Assembly (NCBI RefSeq): GCF_025244745.1
Contig: NZ_CP104213.1
Span: 2,673,501-2,737,500, forward strand
Reading direction: 5' to 3'
DNA: 64,000 nt
DNA from: Deinococcus rubellus
Lineage (GTDB): Bacteria; Deinococcota; Deinococci; Deinococcales; Deinococcaceae
The position numbers and the translations under genes were made by a program. Within the stretch, counting starts at the first letter, position 1. Each line of letters starts with the position of its first letter. Positions 36,151 through 48,205 of this stretch are shown in pieces. The notes beneath the pieces are model-generated. The model was given only the letters and a program-made list of their open reading frames with translations. It ran no database searches and had not been told where the DNA came from.

Positions 36151-37575
36151 TCAGGGAAGTTTCAAATCGGGCGGAATCAGCACAGTGTCAATAACATGCA
36201 CGACGCCGTTGCTGGCGTCCATATCGGCGGCAGTCACGGTGGCGTCGTTGATCTTGAGGTTGTCGCCGTCCTTGGTGACATTGAGGCTGGCTCCCTCAGC
36301 GCTGGCGAGTTGGGTCGCGGCGCTGACCTGCGCGCCGGTCATCTTGCCTGCGACCACGTGGTAGAGCAGCACCTGCTTGAGCAGCGCCGGGTCGGAGGCG
36401 ATCTTGGCGAGGGTGTCGGGGTCCACCTTGGCGAACGCCTCATCGGTGGGCGCGAAGACAGTGTATTCGCCGCCCATCAGCGTCTCGGTGAGGTCAGCGT
36501 CACTCAGCAGCGACCGCAAGGTGCTGAAGCGGTCGTCGGCCACGATCAGGTCGTAGATGGTGTTGTCGGCCATCGCCGTGTCCGCCGTGGTGGTATCGGT
36601 AGACGCGTCGGCCGTGGTGGCGTCGGCGGGCGCAGCCGCATCCGTGGTCGCGGGGGCCGCCGCAGTGGTGTCTGTGGTGGTCGTGTCCGCCGGGGCTGCC
36701 GTATCAGTAGTGGTTGTAGCAGCTGGTGCGGCCGTATCCGTTGTGGCCGCGTCCGCCGCCGCAGTGTCAGTGGTCGTGGCGTCCGTGGTGGTCGTATCGG
36801 TACTGGTGTCCGCCGAGGTGTCGGTCATCAGATCGCTGGGCATGGTCAGCGGCGTGGGCGGAATGACAATCGGGTTGGCGGGAGCCATCGCCATCGTCGT
36901 GTCGGCAGGCGCGGTGGTGTCGGCGGGCACAGCGTCGGCCACCGTGGTGTCGGTGCCGGTGTCGCTGGTCATGGTGTCGTCGCTGGCAGCGGCCGCAGCG
37001 GCGGGGGCCGGAGCCGGGGCAGCGGCCGCAGGCGCAGGCTTGGGCGTCATGGCGCTCATGGGGGGCATCAGCACGGCATCGATCACGTGAATGACGCCGT
37101 TACAGGCGGGCACGTCGGCCTGAATCACGTTCGCGCCGTTGATCATGACCTTGCTGCCCATCGTCTGAACGCTCAGAGAAGCTCCCTGGGCGGTCTTGAC
37201 ACTCTTGAGACTCATGACCTGCTTGGCGTTCACCTTCCCCGGCACCACGTGGTAGAGCAGCACCGACTTGAGCAGTTCCGGGTCGTTGAGAACGCCCGAC
37301 AGCACGTCGCTGGGCAGCTTGTTGAAGGCCGCATTGGTCGGCGCGAACACCGTGTACTGCCCACTCTTGAGGGTATCGACCAGCCCGGCGGCTTGCAGCG
37401 CGGTCAACAGGGTGCTGAACTGCGCGTTGTTCATCACCGTATCGGCGATGCTCATGCACTTGGCCGCTGGCATGGCAGTGGGCTTGGTCGTGGGTTTGGC
37501 TCCCGCACCGCCCGCCGACGCCACCGAAGCCGCCATCAATCCACACGAAAGCAAGACGATCATTTTTCTTTGCAT
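36151..37575 (-). CDS. secreted protein with two fasciclin domains and a long Thr/Ala/Asp linker
   Basis: 474-aa protein. Signal peptide (1-22), first fasciclin domain (about 40-175, with FAPTNAAFNKLP and LLYHVVPGKV), then about 170 residues of low-complexity Thr/Ala/Asp/Pro repeats, then a second fasciclin domain (about 340-472, FAPTDEAFAKVDP and LLYHVVAGKM). Both domains keep the H1/YH motif. Fasciclin domains mediate cell adhesion and surface attachment. The start is MQRKMIV, with GAGGTG 6 nt before it. The linker may be extended and flexible or glycosylated. Confidence 0.92.
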   Translation of the reverse strand: MQRKMIVLLSCGLMAASVASAGGAGAKPTTKPTAMPAAKCMSIADTVMNNAQFSTLLTALQAAGLVDTLKSGQYTVFAPTNAAFNKLPSDVLSGVLNDPELLKSVLLYHVVPGKVNAKQVMSLKSVKTAQGASLSVQTMGSKVMINGANVIQADVPACNGVIHVIDAVLMPPMSAMTPKPAPAAAAPAPAPAAAAAASDDTMTSDTGTDTTVADAVPADTTAPADTTMAMAPANPIVIPPTPLTMPSDLMTDTSADTSTDTTTTDATTTDTAAADAATTDTAAPAATTTTDTAAPADTTTTDTTAAAPATTDAAAPADATTADASTDTTTADTAMADNTIYDLIVADDRFSTLRSLLSDADLTETLMGGEYTVFAPTDEAFAKVDPDTLAKIASDPALLKQVLLYHVVAGKMTGAQVSAATQLASAEGASLNVTKDGDNLKINDATVTAADMDASNGVVHVIDTVLIPPDLKLP

Positions 37576-37745
37576 CTCCATCACCTCTGGCCTTTAGTTT
37601 AGCAATTCTCACCAACATTACGTTCGGAGCAGCGGTGCAATTGATGGGATCTCAACAGGACACCTTAAGAAAACTTCATTTCCATTTGGGAGCTTTCTCA
37701 TTCTCGCTTCATCTTTCCGGAGGGTGTGTCGGAATGGCACCCGGT

Positions 37746-37964
37746 TCAGCGGCCCGGACGTGCCCAGGCGCTGCTCAAGACATAGGTCAGGCCGCTCAGC
37801 ACACCGGCCACCAGCACGAATCTCAGCACGCCGATCAGCAGCGCGGCGGCAGCAACCAGCACCTGGCCGATGCCGGTGACGAGTTCGCCCAGCAGCCACA
37901 GCACCGAGAGGCCCAGCAGCGCGGCCAGCGCCACGCCGAGGACGGCCAGCAGCAGGCGGATCAC
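37746..37964 (-). CDS. small hydrophobic membrane protein, 72 aa
   Basis: Two hydrophobic segments (about 3-33 and 36-62), Leu/Val/Ala-rich, ending WARPGR. GTG start overlaps the stop of a 7-codon ORF (37984-37961, leaderless with TAGACT 6 nt upstream). No family recognised. Confidence 0.6.
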   Translation of the reverse strand: MIRLLLAVLGVALAALLGLSVLWLLGELVTGIGQVLVAAAALLIGVLRFVLVAGVLSGLTYVLSSAWARPGR

Positions 37965-38016
37965 GGCGCACCGTCGCAGTTCATGCGCTCAGTCTAGGGG
38001 CTTATCAGTTCCGTGA

Positions 38017-38640
38017 TCAGTCGGGCAGCAGTTTGCCGAGCGCCCAGACGCTCAGGCCCAGCGCCGCACCGTAGCTGACGTGCGCGCCCAGGCGGTTGAG
38101 GTGGCCGCGCCACTCACTGCTGGCCGGGCCGTCCTGAAGGCCCAACAGCGGTACCAGCATTTCGTCGGCGCTCAGCCACAGCGCCGCCCCAAACAACCCG
38201 CCGCTCAGTGGATGGCCGCCGCTGCCGGAACTCAGCGCGCCGTAGATCGCGCCGCTGCCCGCGCCCATGCCCCAGTGGACCGCCTCGCTCAGCACGGCGC
38301 GGGTATCCGTGCTGGGCGTTTTGTGGGCCACCAGTTCATAGGCGAATCTTCCCAGCGCCGCCGTCGAGCTTTCGCCGTTCTGGTGCTGCTGGCCCAGCGG
38401 CGAGATGGTGTGCTGGTCCGGCGGCGGCCCGACTTTTTGCCCGGCCTCTTCCCCGCCCGCTTCCTGACTGGGCGGCTGCACCTTCGGGGCAACTCTGGTC
38501 CAGTACTGTCCCATCGCCAGCGTGCCGATAAGTCCGCCGACCAGCCCCAGCAGCGTGCCCCGGTAAGCAGGCGAGGGCGCGGCGGCGGCCAGCCCGAGGC
38601 GGCGCAGCACACGGGTGGACAGGGAAGAAGAACGGGTCAT
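38017..38640 (-). CDS. membrane protein of unknown function, 207 aa
   Basis: Protein with four hydrophobic segments: TLLGLVGGLIGTLAMG near 29, a second from about 120 (VHWGMGAGSGAIYGAL), then SGGLFGAALWLSADEML, and VSYGAALGLSVWALG at the end. The gly-rich helix pairs resemble YagU/DUF1440-type proteins, but I would not name a family. TACTTT lies 5 nt before the ATG. Confidence 0.75.
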   Translation of the reverse strand: MTRSSSLSTRVLRRLGLAAAAPSPAYRGTLLGLVGGLIGTLAMGQYWTRVAPKVQPPSQEAGGEEAGQKVGPPPDQHTISPLGQQHQNGESSTAALGRFAYELVAHKTPSTDTRAVLSEAVHWGMGAGSGAIYGALSSGSGGHPLSGGLFGAALWLSADEMLVPLLGLQDGPASSEWRGHLNRLGAHVSYGAALGLSVWALGKLLPD

Positions 38641-38718
38641 GCTCCAAAGTAAACTGCCAGGCCAGTCACGGCGCAGCAGATGAAGGCTTGCTGAACCCCC
38701 TGGCCCAGCAACCCCGTC

Positions 38719-39970
38719 TCAGGGACGGCGCTCGGATGTGGGCGGCGCTGACGGATTCGGCACTGACGAAGTTGGCTCTGACGGGTTCAGGTCATGGCGG
38801 TTCCAGACTTGCTGCGCCCGAGCCTTCTGACGGGTCGAGAGCACCTTGAGCGGCTGCGGGCGGCGAATCAGGCCCACGGCGCGCAGCAGACCCAGCACCA
38901 GCACCGAGGGCAGTGCCAGCACCGCCAGCCCGGCGCTGAGAAACGAGCGGCCCACGGCGGGCGGACGCATCGGCGGGGCGGGCCGGGGCGGGTGGTGCAG
39001 CGGGTGGGTCGGGTACCGGTTACGCAGGCCCAGCGCCCCTGCCTTGGCCCGGCTGCGCTGGCCCTCCGCCACGCCCAGCGCTTCCTTCTCGCCGGGACGC
39101 TGGCTATAGACCCAGGTGACTTCCGCGCCGAAAAACACCACCATGCTCGAAAAGTAGATCCACAGCAGCACGATGAAGAGGGTGCTGGCCGCCCCGTAGA
39201 CGCTGCCGGGCGTGGCGCGGGCAAAGTAGAAACCGATGGCCGCCTGCGCCAGCACGAACAGCACCGAGGTACTGGCCCCGCCCACCCAGACCTGCCGCCA
39301 CTTGAGGTTCACGGCGGGCAGCCATTTGTAAGTGGCGGCGAAGACCGGCGTGAAAAAACAGCATCGCCAGCAGCGCGCTGCCCAGCCGGGCGAAGTTGGC
39401 TCCCTGCCCCACGGTGTCGCCGAGCTGCTTGGTGAGGACGCTGAGGTAGGTGTTGCCCGCCACGTAGGCAACCACCAGCGCCCCAAAGACGATCACCATC
39501 AGAAAACCGATGAGGCGGGTACGGACCATCCCCAGCAGGCCCGGCCTGGGCTTCACGTCCCACAGGGCATTGAGTGCGCCCTGAAGTTGCAGGAACAGGC
39601 CGGTGGACGTGAGGAACAAAGTCGCCAGGCCGGTGAAGATCGCCAGCGTATTGGTTCCGGCATTGTCGAACTGCTTACTCAGCGATTCGACCAGCTTGCT
39701 CACGAATTCGGTGGTGTTGCTGGAAAACTCGGCGCTGCTGCCATTGCCCAGCACGTTCTGGACCACGTCGATGATCTTGTTGGTGACGTCCTGGGTGTTC
39801 TGGCCCCGGAAGAGCATGCCCGCCACGGTGATGATCAGGAAGAGAATCGGGCCGATCGACGAGATGGCGTAGTAGGCGATGGCGGCGGCCAGACGCGGCG
39901 CGTTGTCCTGATTAAACGCTTTGGCCGCGTCGCTGAGCAGCGTGAAGAGGTCTTTTGCTCTGGCGTTCAT
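38719..39970 (-). pseudogene. YihY/BrkB family membrane protein, frameshifted
   Basis: The N-terminal part (39970 to about 39359) has the YihY/virulence-factor-BrkB core: FNQDNAPRLAAAIAYYAISS, PILFLIITVAGMLF, LQLQGALNALWDVKPRPG, IGFLMVIVFGALVVA. At a run of six A/T (39353-39358) the frame breaks; one base fewer restores a protein that continues FTPVFAATYKWLPAVNLKWR, then VGGASTSVLFVLAQAAIGFYF, IYFSSMVVFFGAEVTWVYS and a charged C-terminal tail to 38719. Whole protein would be about 416 aa. It may be a true pseudogene, a sequencing error in a homopolymer, or slippage. Confidence 0.8.
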
Positions 39971-40051
39971 GCTGCTCAGTATGCCGGGCGGCGGCAGGGT
40001 GCGCGCTGCCCGCCCGGCTCTACGGCGGCCTCTGCTACACTCTGACCCCCG

Positions 40052-40624
40052 ATGACCCGCAAGTCCGCTACTCCCAGACCGAGCTTCAAGTCCGCCGCCC
40101 AGACAGCACAGCAGAAAGCCACCAGCGCGGCCCGCGACCAGTTGCCGATTCAGGCCTGCATCCAGCCCGAAGTACCGGTGGCGGCCAATGCCGTGACGCT
40201 CTACAGCGACGGGGCCTGCGATACCCAGGCCGGGCACGGCGGCTGGGCCACCATTCTCAAATACGGCGAGCACGCCACCGAACTCTCGGGCCACGCCGAG
40301 GGCACCACCAACAACCGCATGGAACTGACCGGGCTGCTGGAGGGCCTGAGGGCGCTCAAGCGGCCCTGCCAGGTGCGGGTGGTCACCGACAGTCAGTATC
40401 TGCGCAAGGCCTTCACCGACGCCTGGATTCTCAAATGGCAGCGCAACGGCTGGAAAACGGCGGGTGGCGAGCCGGTCAAGAACCAGGACTTGTGGGACGC
40501 CCTGATCGTTCAGGCACGCACCCACGCCTTGACCTTCGTGTGGGTGCGCGGACACACCGGCCACGCCGAGAACGAGCGGGTCGACGAGCTGGCAGTGGCC
40601 GAGCGCAAGAAGCTGCGCCGCTGA
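40052..40624 (+). CDS. rnhA: ribonuclease HI
   Basis: 190-aa RNase H with a non-conserved N-terminal extension of about 45 residues. Catalytic acids: D53 in LYSDGACDTQAGHGGW, E in NNRMELTGLLEGL, D in RVVTDSQYLRKAF, D in HAENERVDELAVAE. The basic protrusion (ILKWQRNGWKTAGG) is present. It removes RNA from RNA-DNA hybrids. TACACT lies 10 nt before the ATG. Confidence 0.95.
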   Translation: MTRKSATPRPSFKSAAQTAQQKATSAARDQLPIQACIQPEVPVAANAVTLYSDGACDTQAGHGGWATILKYGEHATELSGHAEGTTNNRMELTGLLEGLRALKRPCQVRVVTDSQYLRKAFTDAWILKWQRNGWKTAGGEPVKNQDLWDALIVQARTHALTFVWVRGHTGHAENERVDELAVAERKKLRR

Positions 40625-40700
40625 CCGGCTGAAGGTCCGGGCAGCCCGACCTTCTGGTGGCCCGGTACTTTGACGGCTAAGGAGCGCTAAGCTCGGGAGC

Positions 40701-41897
40701 GTGTCTGCTCCCGTCACTTCCTCACGTGCGCCCGCCGCACCCCGCCTGACCGCCGCCGCAATTGCGCTGTTCGCCGTCTCGGTGGGCCTGATCGTGGCCA
40801 ACCTCTACTATGCCCAGCCGCTCCTGCCCAGGATCGCCTCGGCGTTCGGGGTCAGCGTGGGCACGGCAGCGCGGCTGGTCACCTGGACACAGCTCGGCTA
40901 CGCGGCGGGCCTGGCCCTGATTGTGCCGCTGGGCGACGCCGTGGACCGCCGCAAGCTGACCCTGGGCCTCACCGCCCTGAGCGTGCTGGCACTGCTGGGG
41001 GTGGCTGCCGCGCCGGTCTTCTGGCTGTTCTCGCTGGCCTCGGTCCTGCTGGGCCTGACCTCGGTGGCCGCACAGGTGCTGGTGCCGTTCGCCGCCAGTC
41101 TGGCCAGCCCCGAGCGCCGGGGCCAGGTGGTCGGCACGGTCATGAGCGGACTGCTGCTGGGCATCTTGCTGGCGCGCACGGTGTCGGGGCTGCTCTCGGC
41201 CTGGCTGGGCTGGAGAATGGTCTTTGTGGTGGCGGCGGGCGCACTGGTGCTGCTGCTGCTGGCGCTCTGGCGGCAGCTTCCGCGCCTGCCCGCACCGCCG
41301 AAGGTGGCCTACGGCGCGCTGCTGGCCTCAGTGGTGCGGCTGCTGCGAGAAGAACCGGTGCTGCGCCGCCGCTCGCTCTACGGCCTGCTGGCCTTCGCCG
41401 CCTTCAGCGTGTTCTGGACCAGTCTGGCCTTCTTGCTGGCCGGGCCACCGTACTTCTACCACGAGGCGGTGGCGGGCCTCTTCGGGCTGGTGGGCGCGCT
41501 GGGGGCACTGGCCGCGTCGTGGGCAGGCCACCAGGCCGATGCCGGGAAGGGCCAGCGCACCACCGGGCTGATGGCGGCCCTGATCGCCGCGTCGTTCGGG
41601 CTGGTCTACTGGGGCGGCACGTCGCTGTGGGCGCTGATTGCGGGCGCGCTGCTGATGGACCTGGGCGTGCAGGGCCTGCACATCACCAACCAGTCCGAGA
41701 TCTACAAGCTGCACCCCGACGCCCGCAGCCGCGTGACCACCGTGTACCTGACCAGCTATTTCGCGGGCGGGGTGCTGGGGTCTGCCTTATCGAGCGTGGC
41801 CTACGTGCGCTTCGGCTGGGCGGGCGTGAGCGCGCTGGGCGCGGCCTTCGGGCTGAGCATGGTGCTGCTGTGGTGGCAGGCCCGGCCCCAGCGCTGA
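40701..41897 (+). CDS. MFS transporter (YnfM/arabinose-efflux type)
   Basis: 398-aa permease with twelve helices. Family motif between helices 2 and 3: PLGDAVDRRKLTLG; helix 1 has VANLYYAQPLLPRIA, typical of the YnfM-like efflux branch. Substrate unknown. GTG start; TAAGCT is 7 nt upstream (leaderless). Single gene. Confidence 0.88.
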   Translation: MSAPVTSSRAPAAPRLTAAAIALFAVSVGLIVANLYYAQPLLPRIASAFGVSVGTAARLVTWTQLGYAAGLALIVPLGDAVDRRKLTLGLTALSVLALLGVAAAPVFWLFSLASVLLGLTSVAAQVLVPFAASLASPERRGQVVGTVMSGLLLGILLARTVSGLLSAWLGWRMVFVVAAGALVLLLLALWRQLPRLPAPPKVAYGALLASVVRLLREEPVLRRRSLYGLLAFAAFSVFWTSLAFLLAGPPYFYHEAVAGLFGLVGALGALAASWAGHQADAGKGQRTTGLMAALIAASFGLVYWGGTSLWALIAGALLMDLGVQGLHITNQSEIYKLHPDARSRVTTVYLTSYFAGGVLGSALSSVAYVRFGWAGVSALGAAFGLSMVLLWWQARPQR

Positions 41898-41996
41898 GCA
41901 CCGCAATCCATGGCCAATGGCCGCCGGGGGCATTTCCCAAACCCGCCTTAAGCTTCCCGAGAACCGTCCACCCTGGCCGCCGTCTCTACTGACTGG

Positions 41997-42761
41997 ATGG
42001 ATATCCTCAATATGATCGGCCTCGGCCAGAACCAGACGGCGCAGCTCGGCCAGCAACTCGGTGTGGCTCCGGACCAGATGACCTCGGCACTGGAAGCCGC
42101 CGTACCGCTGCTGCTCAGCCAGATGGGCCACAACGCCCAGGACCCGCAGCAGGCCGACTCGCTCTCGCAGGCGCTTGACCAGCACGACGGCAGCGCCATC
42201 GACCAGGTGCAGCAGGGCCAGCTCCCCGATCTGCAAGACGGTCAGGCCATCATGGGTCACGTCTTCGGCGGGCAGCAAAACGCCGCCGTGAACGCGGTCA
42301 GCCAGCGCGCCGGGATCAGCCCGCAGATCGCCATGCAGATCATCTCGATGGTGGCCCCGCTGGTCATGGGCTACCTCAGCCGCAACCGCAATTCGGGCGG
42401 CGGCGGGCTGGGCGGCAATCTGGGCGGCCTGGGCGGCATCCTGAGCAGCGTCCTGGGCGGCGGCGCAGCGGGCGGTCTGGGCAACATTCTCGGCGGCCTG
42501 CTGGGCGGCGGCCAGGCCCAGCAACCCCAATACCAGCAACCCCAATACCAGCAACCCCAGCAGACCCAGTCAAACTCCGGCGGGCTGGGCGATCTCGGCG
42601 GCATGCTCGGCAGCATCTTCGGCGGCGGTGGGCAGCCGCAGCAGTCCGGCACTTCATCTGGTGGGGTCGGCCTGGAGCCGGTCAACCAGCAGCCCGGCAA
42701 CCAGAGCGGCAGCAACCCGCTCGAAGACCTGATCGGGATGTTCGGCGGCAATCGGCGCTGA
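41997..42761 (+). CDS. DUF937 family protein with Gly/Gln-rich tail
   Basis: 254-aa protein. Residues 1-130 are the DUF937 helical domain (GLGQNQTAQLGQQLGVAPDQ, then AAVPLLLSQMG, GHVFGGQQNAAVNAVSQRAG and MVAPLVMGYL). The rest is low-complexity Gly-rich (GGLGGNLGGLGGIL) with a QYQQP repeat (15-bp unit CAACCCCAATACCAG repeated near 42526-42560). Function unknown; no signal peptide. Confidence 0.85.
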   Translation: MDILNMIGLGQNQTAQLGQQLGVAPDQMTSALEAAVPLLLSQMGHNAQDPQQADSLSQALDQHDGSAIDQVQQGQLPDLQDGQAIMGHVFGGQQNAAVNAVSQRAGISPQIAMQIISMVAPLVMGYLSRNRNSGGGGLGGNLGGLGGILSSVLGGGAAGGLGNILGGLLGGGQAQQPQYQQPQYQQPQQTQSNSGGLGDLGGMLGSIFGGGGQPQQSGTSSGGVGLEPVNQQPGNQSGSNPLEDLIGMFGGNRR

Positions 42762-42885
42762 GCAGGGGCGGGGAGCAGGCCAGATGTCCCACTCGGTCAG
42801 CCAGCCGACACTCCAGGCCGCCGAGCGTAAAGCGACGGTAAGCTTCGGTGTATCCGTTTCATCTGGCGAAGCTTAAACTTGGCCC

Positions 42886-42984
42886 ATGGGCCTCAAGGAA
42901 TTCATCGAGTGGTTGCGCGAGATGCTCCGGAACCCCGGCGGGCAACCCCAGCCGGTGCCGGTGCCGGTGCGCGTCAGACGCTGA
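42886..42984 (+). CDS. 32-aa small protein
   Basis: Frame MGLKEFIEWLREMLRNPGG followed by a short QPQPVPVPVRVRR tail. TAAACT lies exactly 6 nt before the ATG, the leaderless signature seen across this window, and a terminator follows at 43029. The N-terminal half is an amphipathic helix, the tail basic with Pro-Val repeats. No family recognised. Confidence 0.6.
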   Translation: MGLKEFIEWLREMLRNPGGQPQPVPVPVRVRR

Positions 42985-43028
42985 GCCGCTCTGCTCTCTC
43001 AATCACCACAGTCTCTTCATCCTCCGTT

Positions 43029-43057
43029 CCCCGCCGCTGATTGGTGGGGAGCGTTTT
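43029..43057 (+). terminator. terminator after 32-aa gene
   Basis: CCCCGCC (43029-43035) pairs with GGTGGGG (43043-43049, one G-U pair), then AGCGTTTT. Confidence 0.6.
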
Positions 43058-43176
43058 CTATGACGGTCCGCTGCGGTCATCCTCCACAGCAGTCACGCTT
43101 CACAGCCGCCGGGGGGAGCGCCACAGGTGACAGACAGCCGCCCCGGCATTTCGCTATGCTGGGGAGCGTGCACGGC

Positions 43177-45402
<2,226 letters not shown>

Positions 45403-45441
45403 GGCGGCGCTGCCTTGAGACTGCGCTAGCTTGAGGCCCTG

Positions 45442-46407
45442 ATGCCCCTGACCCTGCTGCCCGACCTCGGTGATCTGCTCCGGCTCTCGCCTCAGTACAA
45501 CGCCGCCACACTCGTCGAGGTGGCCCGAGAACTGGGCGCAGCGCAGCTATGGTGGGCCAGCGGCCCCGACCCCGATCACCCAGCCCGCGACAGCTTCGGC
45601 GCGGCCCGCCTGACCGTGCATGACGTGGCTCCCGACTGGGCTTACGCCGAAGCCGAGTACCAGCAACTGCTGGAATTTTTGCCGCAGTATCCCCAGGGCA
45701 AAGTCAGGCTGCGCGCCGCCGCCGCCGCTGAGGCCGAGCTGAGTGACTTGCTGACTGGGCCGTTGACGCTCGCCAGCGTGACCAGCCCGCACACGCTGGA
45801 CGTGGCCCGGCGCTACCACGCCACGCTTGCCGAGGCGCTCGGCGAGGGCCCCGGCACCCGCCATCAGGCGCGGCGGCTGGACGAACTGGCCGCCAATTTG
45901 CGGGAGCGCCAGGGCGCAGCACTGGTGGCCCTCGACGACCTGCCGGGGCTGCTGGAGCGGCTGCCCGAGGCGACTCTTCCCCACCTGCCCCACTTCCAGC
46001 CCGGCGAGGCGTCGCGCCTGCGCGCCCTGGCGGACCGGGCCGGGCAGCTGCGCGAGGACGACGACCTGGACGCCCTCATCGCCGCTCTGGGCCGCGAGAC
46101 CGGCGACGCCGTGACTCCGCTGGCCGAGCTGGATTACCATGCTGCCGGGATTTTTCTGGCAACTGGCGACCTTGCCAGTGCCCGCAGTCTGCTGGAAAAG
46201 GCAGCGCATGGCCTGACCGATCTACCGCGCAGCTTGCCGGGGCTGGTGCTGGCGCGGCTGGGTCAGGTCAGAGACGCGCAGGGAGACCGTGATCTGGCGC
46301 GGCGCAGCTATCAGGCGGTGCTGGCGCTCAACTTTGCGCCGGACGTGGCGAGGGAGACGGCGCGGGCAGGCATGGAGACAGCGTTCGTGATGGAAGGTCA
46401 AGGCTGA
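45442..46407 (+). CDS. hypothetical protein, 321 aa, TPR-like C-terminus
   Basis: Leu/Ala-rich, acidic, soluble protein. N-terminal 1-90 is not recognisable; residues about 230-310 have a helical repeat pattern ([20 protein letters not shown], then [22 protein letters not shown]), as in tetratricopeptide repeats. Function unknown. It follows rel by 39 nt and TAGCTT lies 9 nt before the ATG. Confidence 0.75.
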   Translation: MPLTLLPDLGDLLRLSPQYNAATLVEVARELGAAQLWWASGPDPDHPARDSFGAARLTVHDVAPDWAYAEAEYQQLLEFLPQYPQGKVRLRAAAAAEAELSDLLTGPLTLASVTSPHTLDVARRYHATLAEALGEGPGTRHQARRLDELAANLRERQGAALVALDDLPGLLERLPEATLPHLPHFQPGEASRLRALADRAGQLREDDDLDALIAALGRETGDAVTPLAELDYHAAGIFLATGDLASARSLLEKAAHGLTDLPRSLPGLVLARLGQVRDAQGDRDLARRSYQAVLALNFAPDVARETARAGMETAFVMEGQG

Positions 46408-46433
46408 AGCAGAAAGAAGGCTGAAGCAGAAAG
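46400..46433. repeat. 17-bp tandem duplication
   Basis: AAGGCTGAAGCAGAAAG occurs twice in a row (46400-46416, 46417-46433); the first copy contains the stop codon of the preceding gene. Confidence 0.85.
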
Positions 46434-46439
46434 CTGGAT

Positions 46440-47159
46440 TCAAGGCGAGTTGCCCACCCGCCCGATCAGCCCTGCCTTCACCACCTGCTTTTCGCCGTAG
46501 AGCAGGTGCGGCTCGCCTTCCAGCTTCACGCCAATCAAATCCGGCAGGGTGTTCATTCTGATCTCCGCCTCGGCGCGTTGCAGCGGCCAGCGCCGGTGCC
46601 AGATCGGGCCTCTGTACATTCTGTTTCCGGCGGCGCTGAAGAGGAAATACCGCTCAGTCAGCCATTCTTCCAGGCTGCCTTCCTGCGACTCGAAAGCGGG
46701 GCCAGTGGGCCGGTAGGCAGCAGCGAATGCGCCCTTCGTCACGCCTTTATGTGTGCGGACGCTGGCGTACTCGGTGACCTCGCCGCGCCTCTGACTCCAC
46801 ATCCGGGCGTCGAAGTACGGCAGATGAAAGCCCAGTCGCGCCAGCCGCACGGCGATAGGCTGCCCGGCATCCAGACTGAAAAACCAGACGCCCGCCTTGT
46901 CTTCGGTATCAATGACATAGGTTCGGAGGTTGAGTTCGGGGAAGGCCGACAACCCGGTCACGGTGGGCAGGCCGCGCGGGGCCACACCCGACATCAGAAA
47001 CGGCACCACGCCGAGGTACGCCTGCCCGTGGAAGGTATCGAGCGTCAGGCCCGGCGGCAAGTGGGCTTGCAGCGCATCGGCGCTGACCGGCCAGTGCATG
47101 AAGCACAGCCGCTCCCAGTTCATGCGCAGGGCGTAGGGTGGGTGGGCAGGATCGGTCAT
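46440..47159 (-). CDS. DUF2071 (YqjF-like) protein
   Basis: 239-aa protein with the family features: NWERLCFMHWPVSADALQAH, VPFLMSGVAPRGLP, and FPELNLRTYVIDTEDKAGVW, followed by RLGFHLPYFDARM. Related to acetoacetate-decarboxylase-like folds; function unsettled. TAGGCT sits 6 nt before the ATG. Confidence 0.88.
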   Translation of the reverse strand: MTDPAHPPYALRMNWERLCFMHWPVSADALQAHLPPGLTLDTFHGQAYLGVVPFLMSGVAPRGLPTVTGLSAFPELNLRTYVIDTEDKAGVWFFSLDAGQPIAVRLARLGFHLPYFDARMWSQRRGEVTEYASVRTHKGVTKGAFAAAYRPTGPAFESQEGSLEEWLTERYFLFSAAGNRMYRGPIWHRRWPLQRAEAEIRMNTLPDLIGVKLEGEPHLLYGEKQVVKAGLIGRVGNSP

Positions 47160-47198
47160 GGCCCCAGCCTAGCGGCTGACCGGGCAGTAGAGCGCAAC

Positions 47199-47226
47199 AA
47201 AAAGCCCCCTCCAAGATGGAAGGGGC
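47199..47226 (-). terminator. terminator of rplM-rpsI
   Basis: GCCCCTTCC and GGAGGGGGC form a 9-bp stem (one G-U) followed on the minus strand by TTTTT, 17 nt after the rpsI stop. Confidence 0.8.
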
Positions 47227-47242
47227 CGGAACTGAAAAAAGC

Positions 47243-47634
<392 letters not shown>

Positions 47635-47635
<1 letters not shown>

Positions 47636-48066
47636 TACTTATTCTCCAGCTTGGTGGGTTGTTGGGCGGCGTGGGGGTGCTGCTCGCCTGCGTAGACCTT
47701 CAGGCGGGGGTGCATGGCCCGGCCCTGACGGCCCTTGGGCAGCATTCCGAAAACGGCGTGCTCGATGACGCGCTCGGGGTGCTTGGCAATCGCGGTGCGG
47801 GCCGTCTCTTTCTTGAGGCCGCCCTGGTAGCCGCTGTAGCGGGTATAGACCTTCTGGTCCATCTTCTTGCCGGTCAGCGCCACTTTCTCGGCGTTCACGA
47901 CCACCACGAAGTCGCCGTTCATGATGTTGGGCGTGAAGTCGGGGCGGTGCTTGCCACGGATGCGGCTGGCGATCAGGGTCGCCAGGCGGCCCAGCGGCAC
48001 ATCGCTGGCGTCCACGACGACCCAGTTCTGTTCGGTTGAATTGTTGTCAGGCACGTAGGTTTTCAC
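47635..48066 (-). CDS. rplM: 50S ribosomal protein L13
   Basis: 143-aa protein: [40 protein letters not shown], and [23 protein letters not shown] start with GGAG 8 nt upstream; the longer in-frame extension lies in the leader. Promoter mapped about 140 nt upstream. Confidence 0.96.
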
Positions 48067-48205
48067 GTTGTTGCTCCAAAAGTGGGGGGATTTGAGCAGC
48101 TCGTCAGGTCGAGGCTCGGCTTCTCGCGGGGGCAAGGGCCAAGCGACCTCGCCGGGGCTGCGCCCGACCGTTCCGCACTCTACCAAGCGCAAAACACCGC
48201 TCGCC

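Noticed and set aside
36557..37090. 177-codon Val/Ala/Ser repeat protein on the plus strand
   Set aside because: Reverse reading of the fasciclin linker; no start signal.
36136..37602. 488-codon open frame with Gly/Arg repeats
   Set aside because: Reverse reading of the Thr/Ala/Asp linker of the fasciclin protein.
40802..40860. Extension of the YihY frame upstream to 40801
   Set aside because: The extension is antisense to rnhA and MFS; MNARAKD at 39970 with a CATACT box is the natural start.
42526..42560. CRISPR-like direct repeats
   Set aside because: In-phase coding repeats without spacers.
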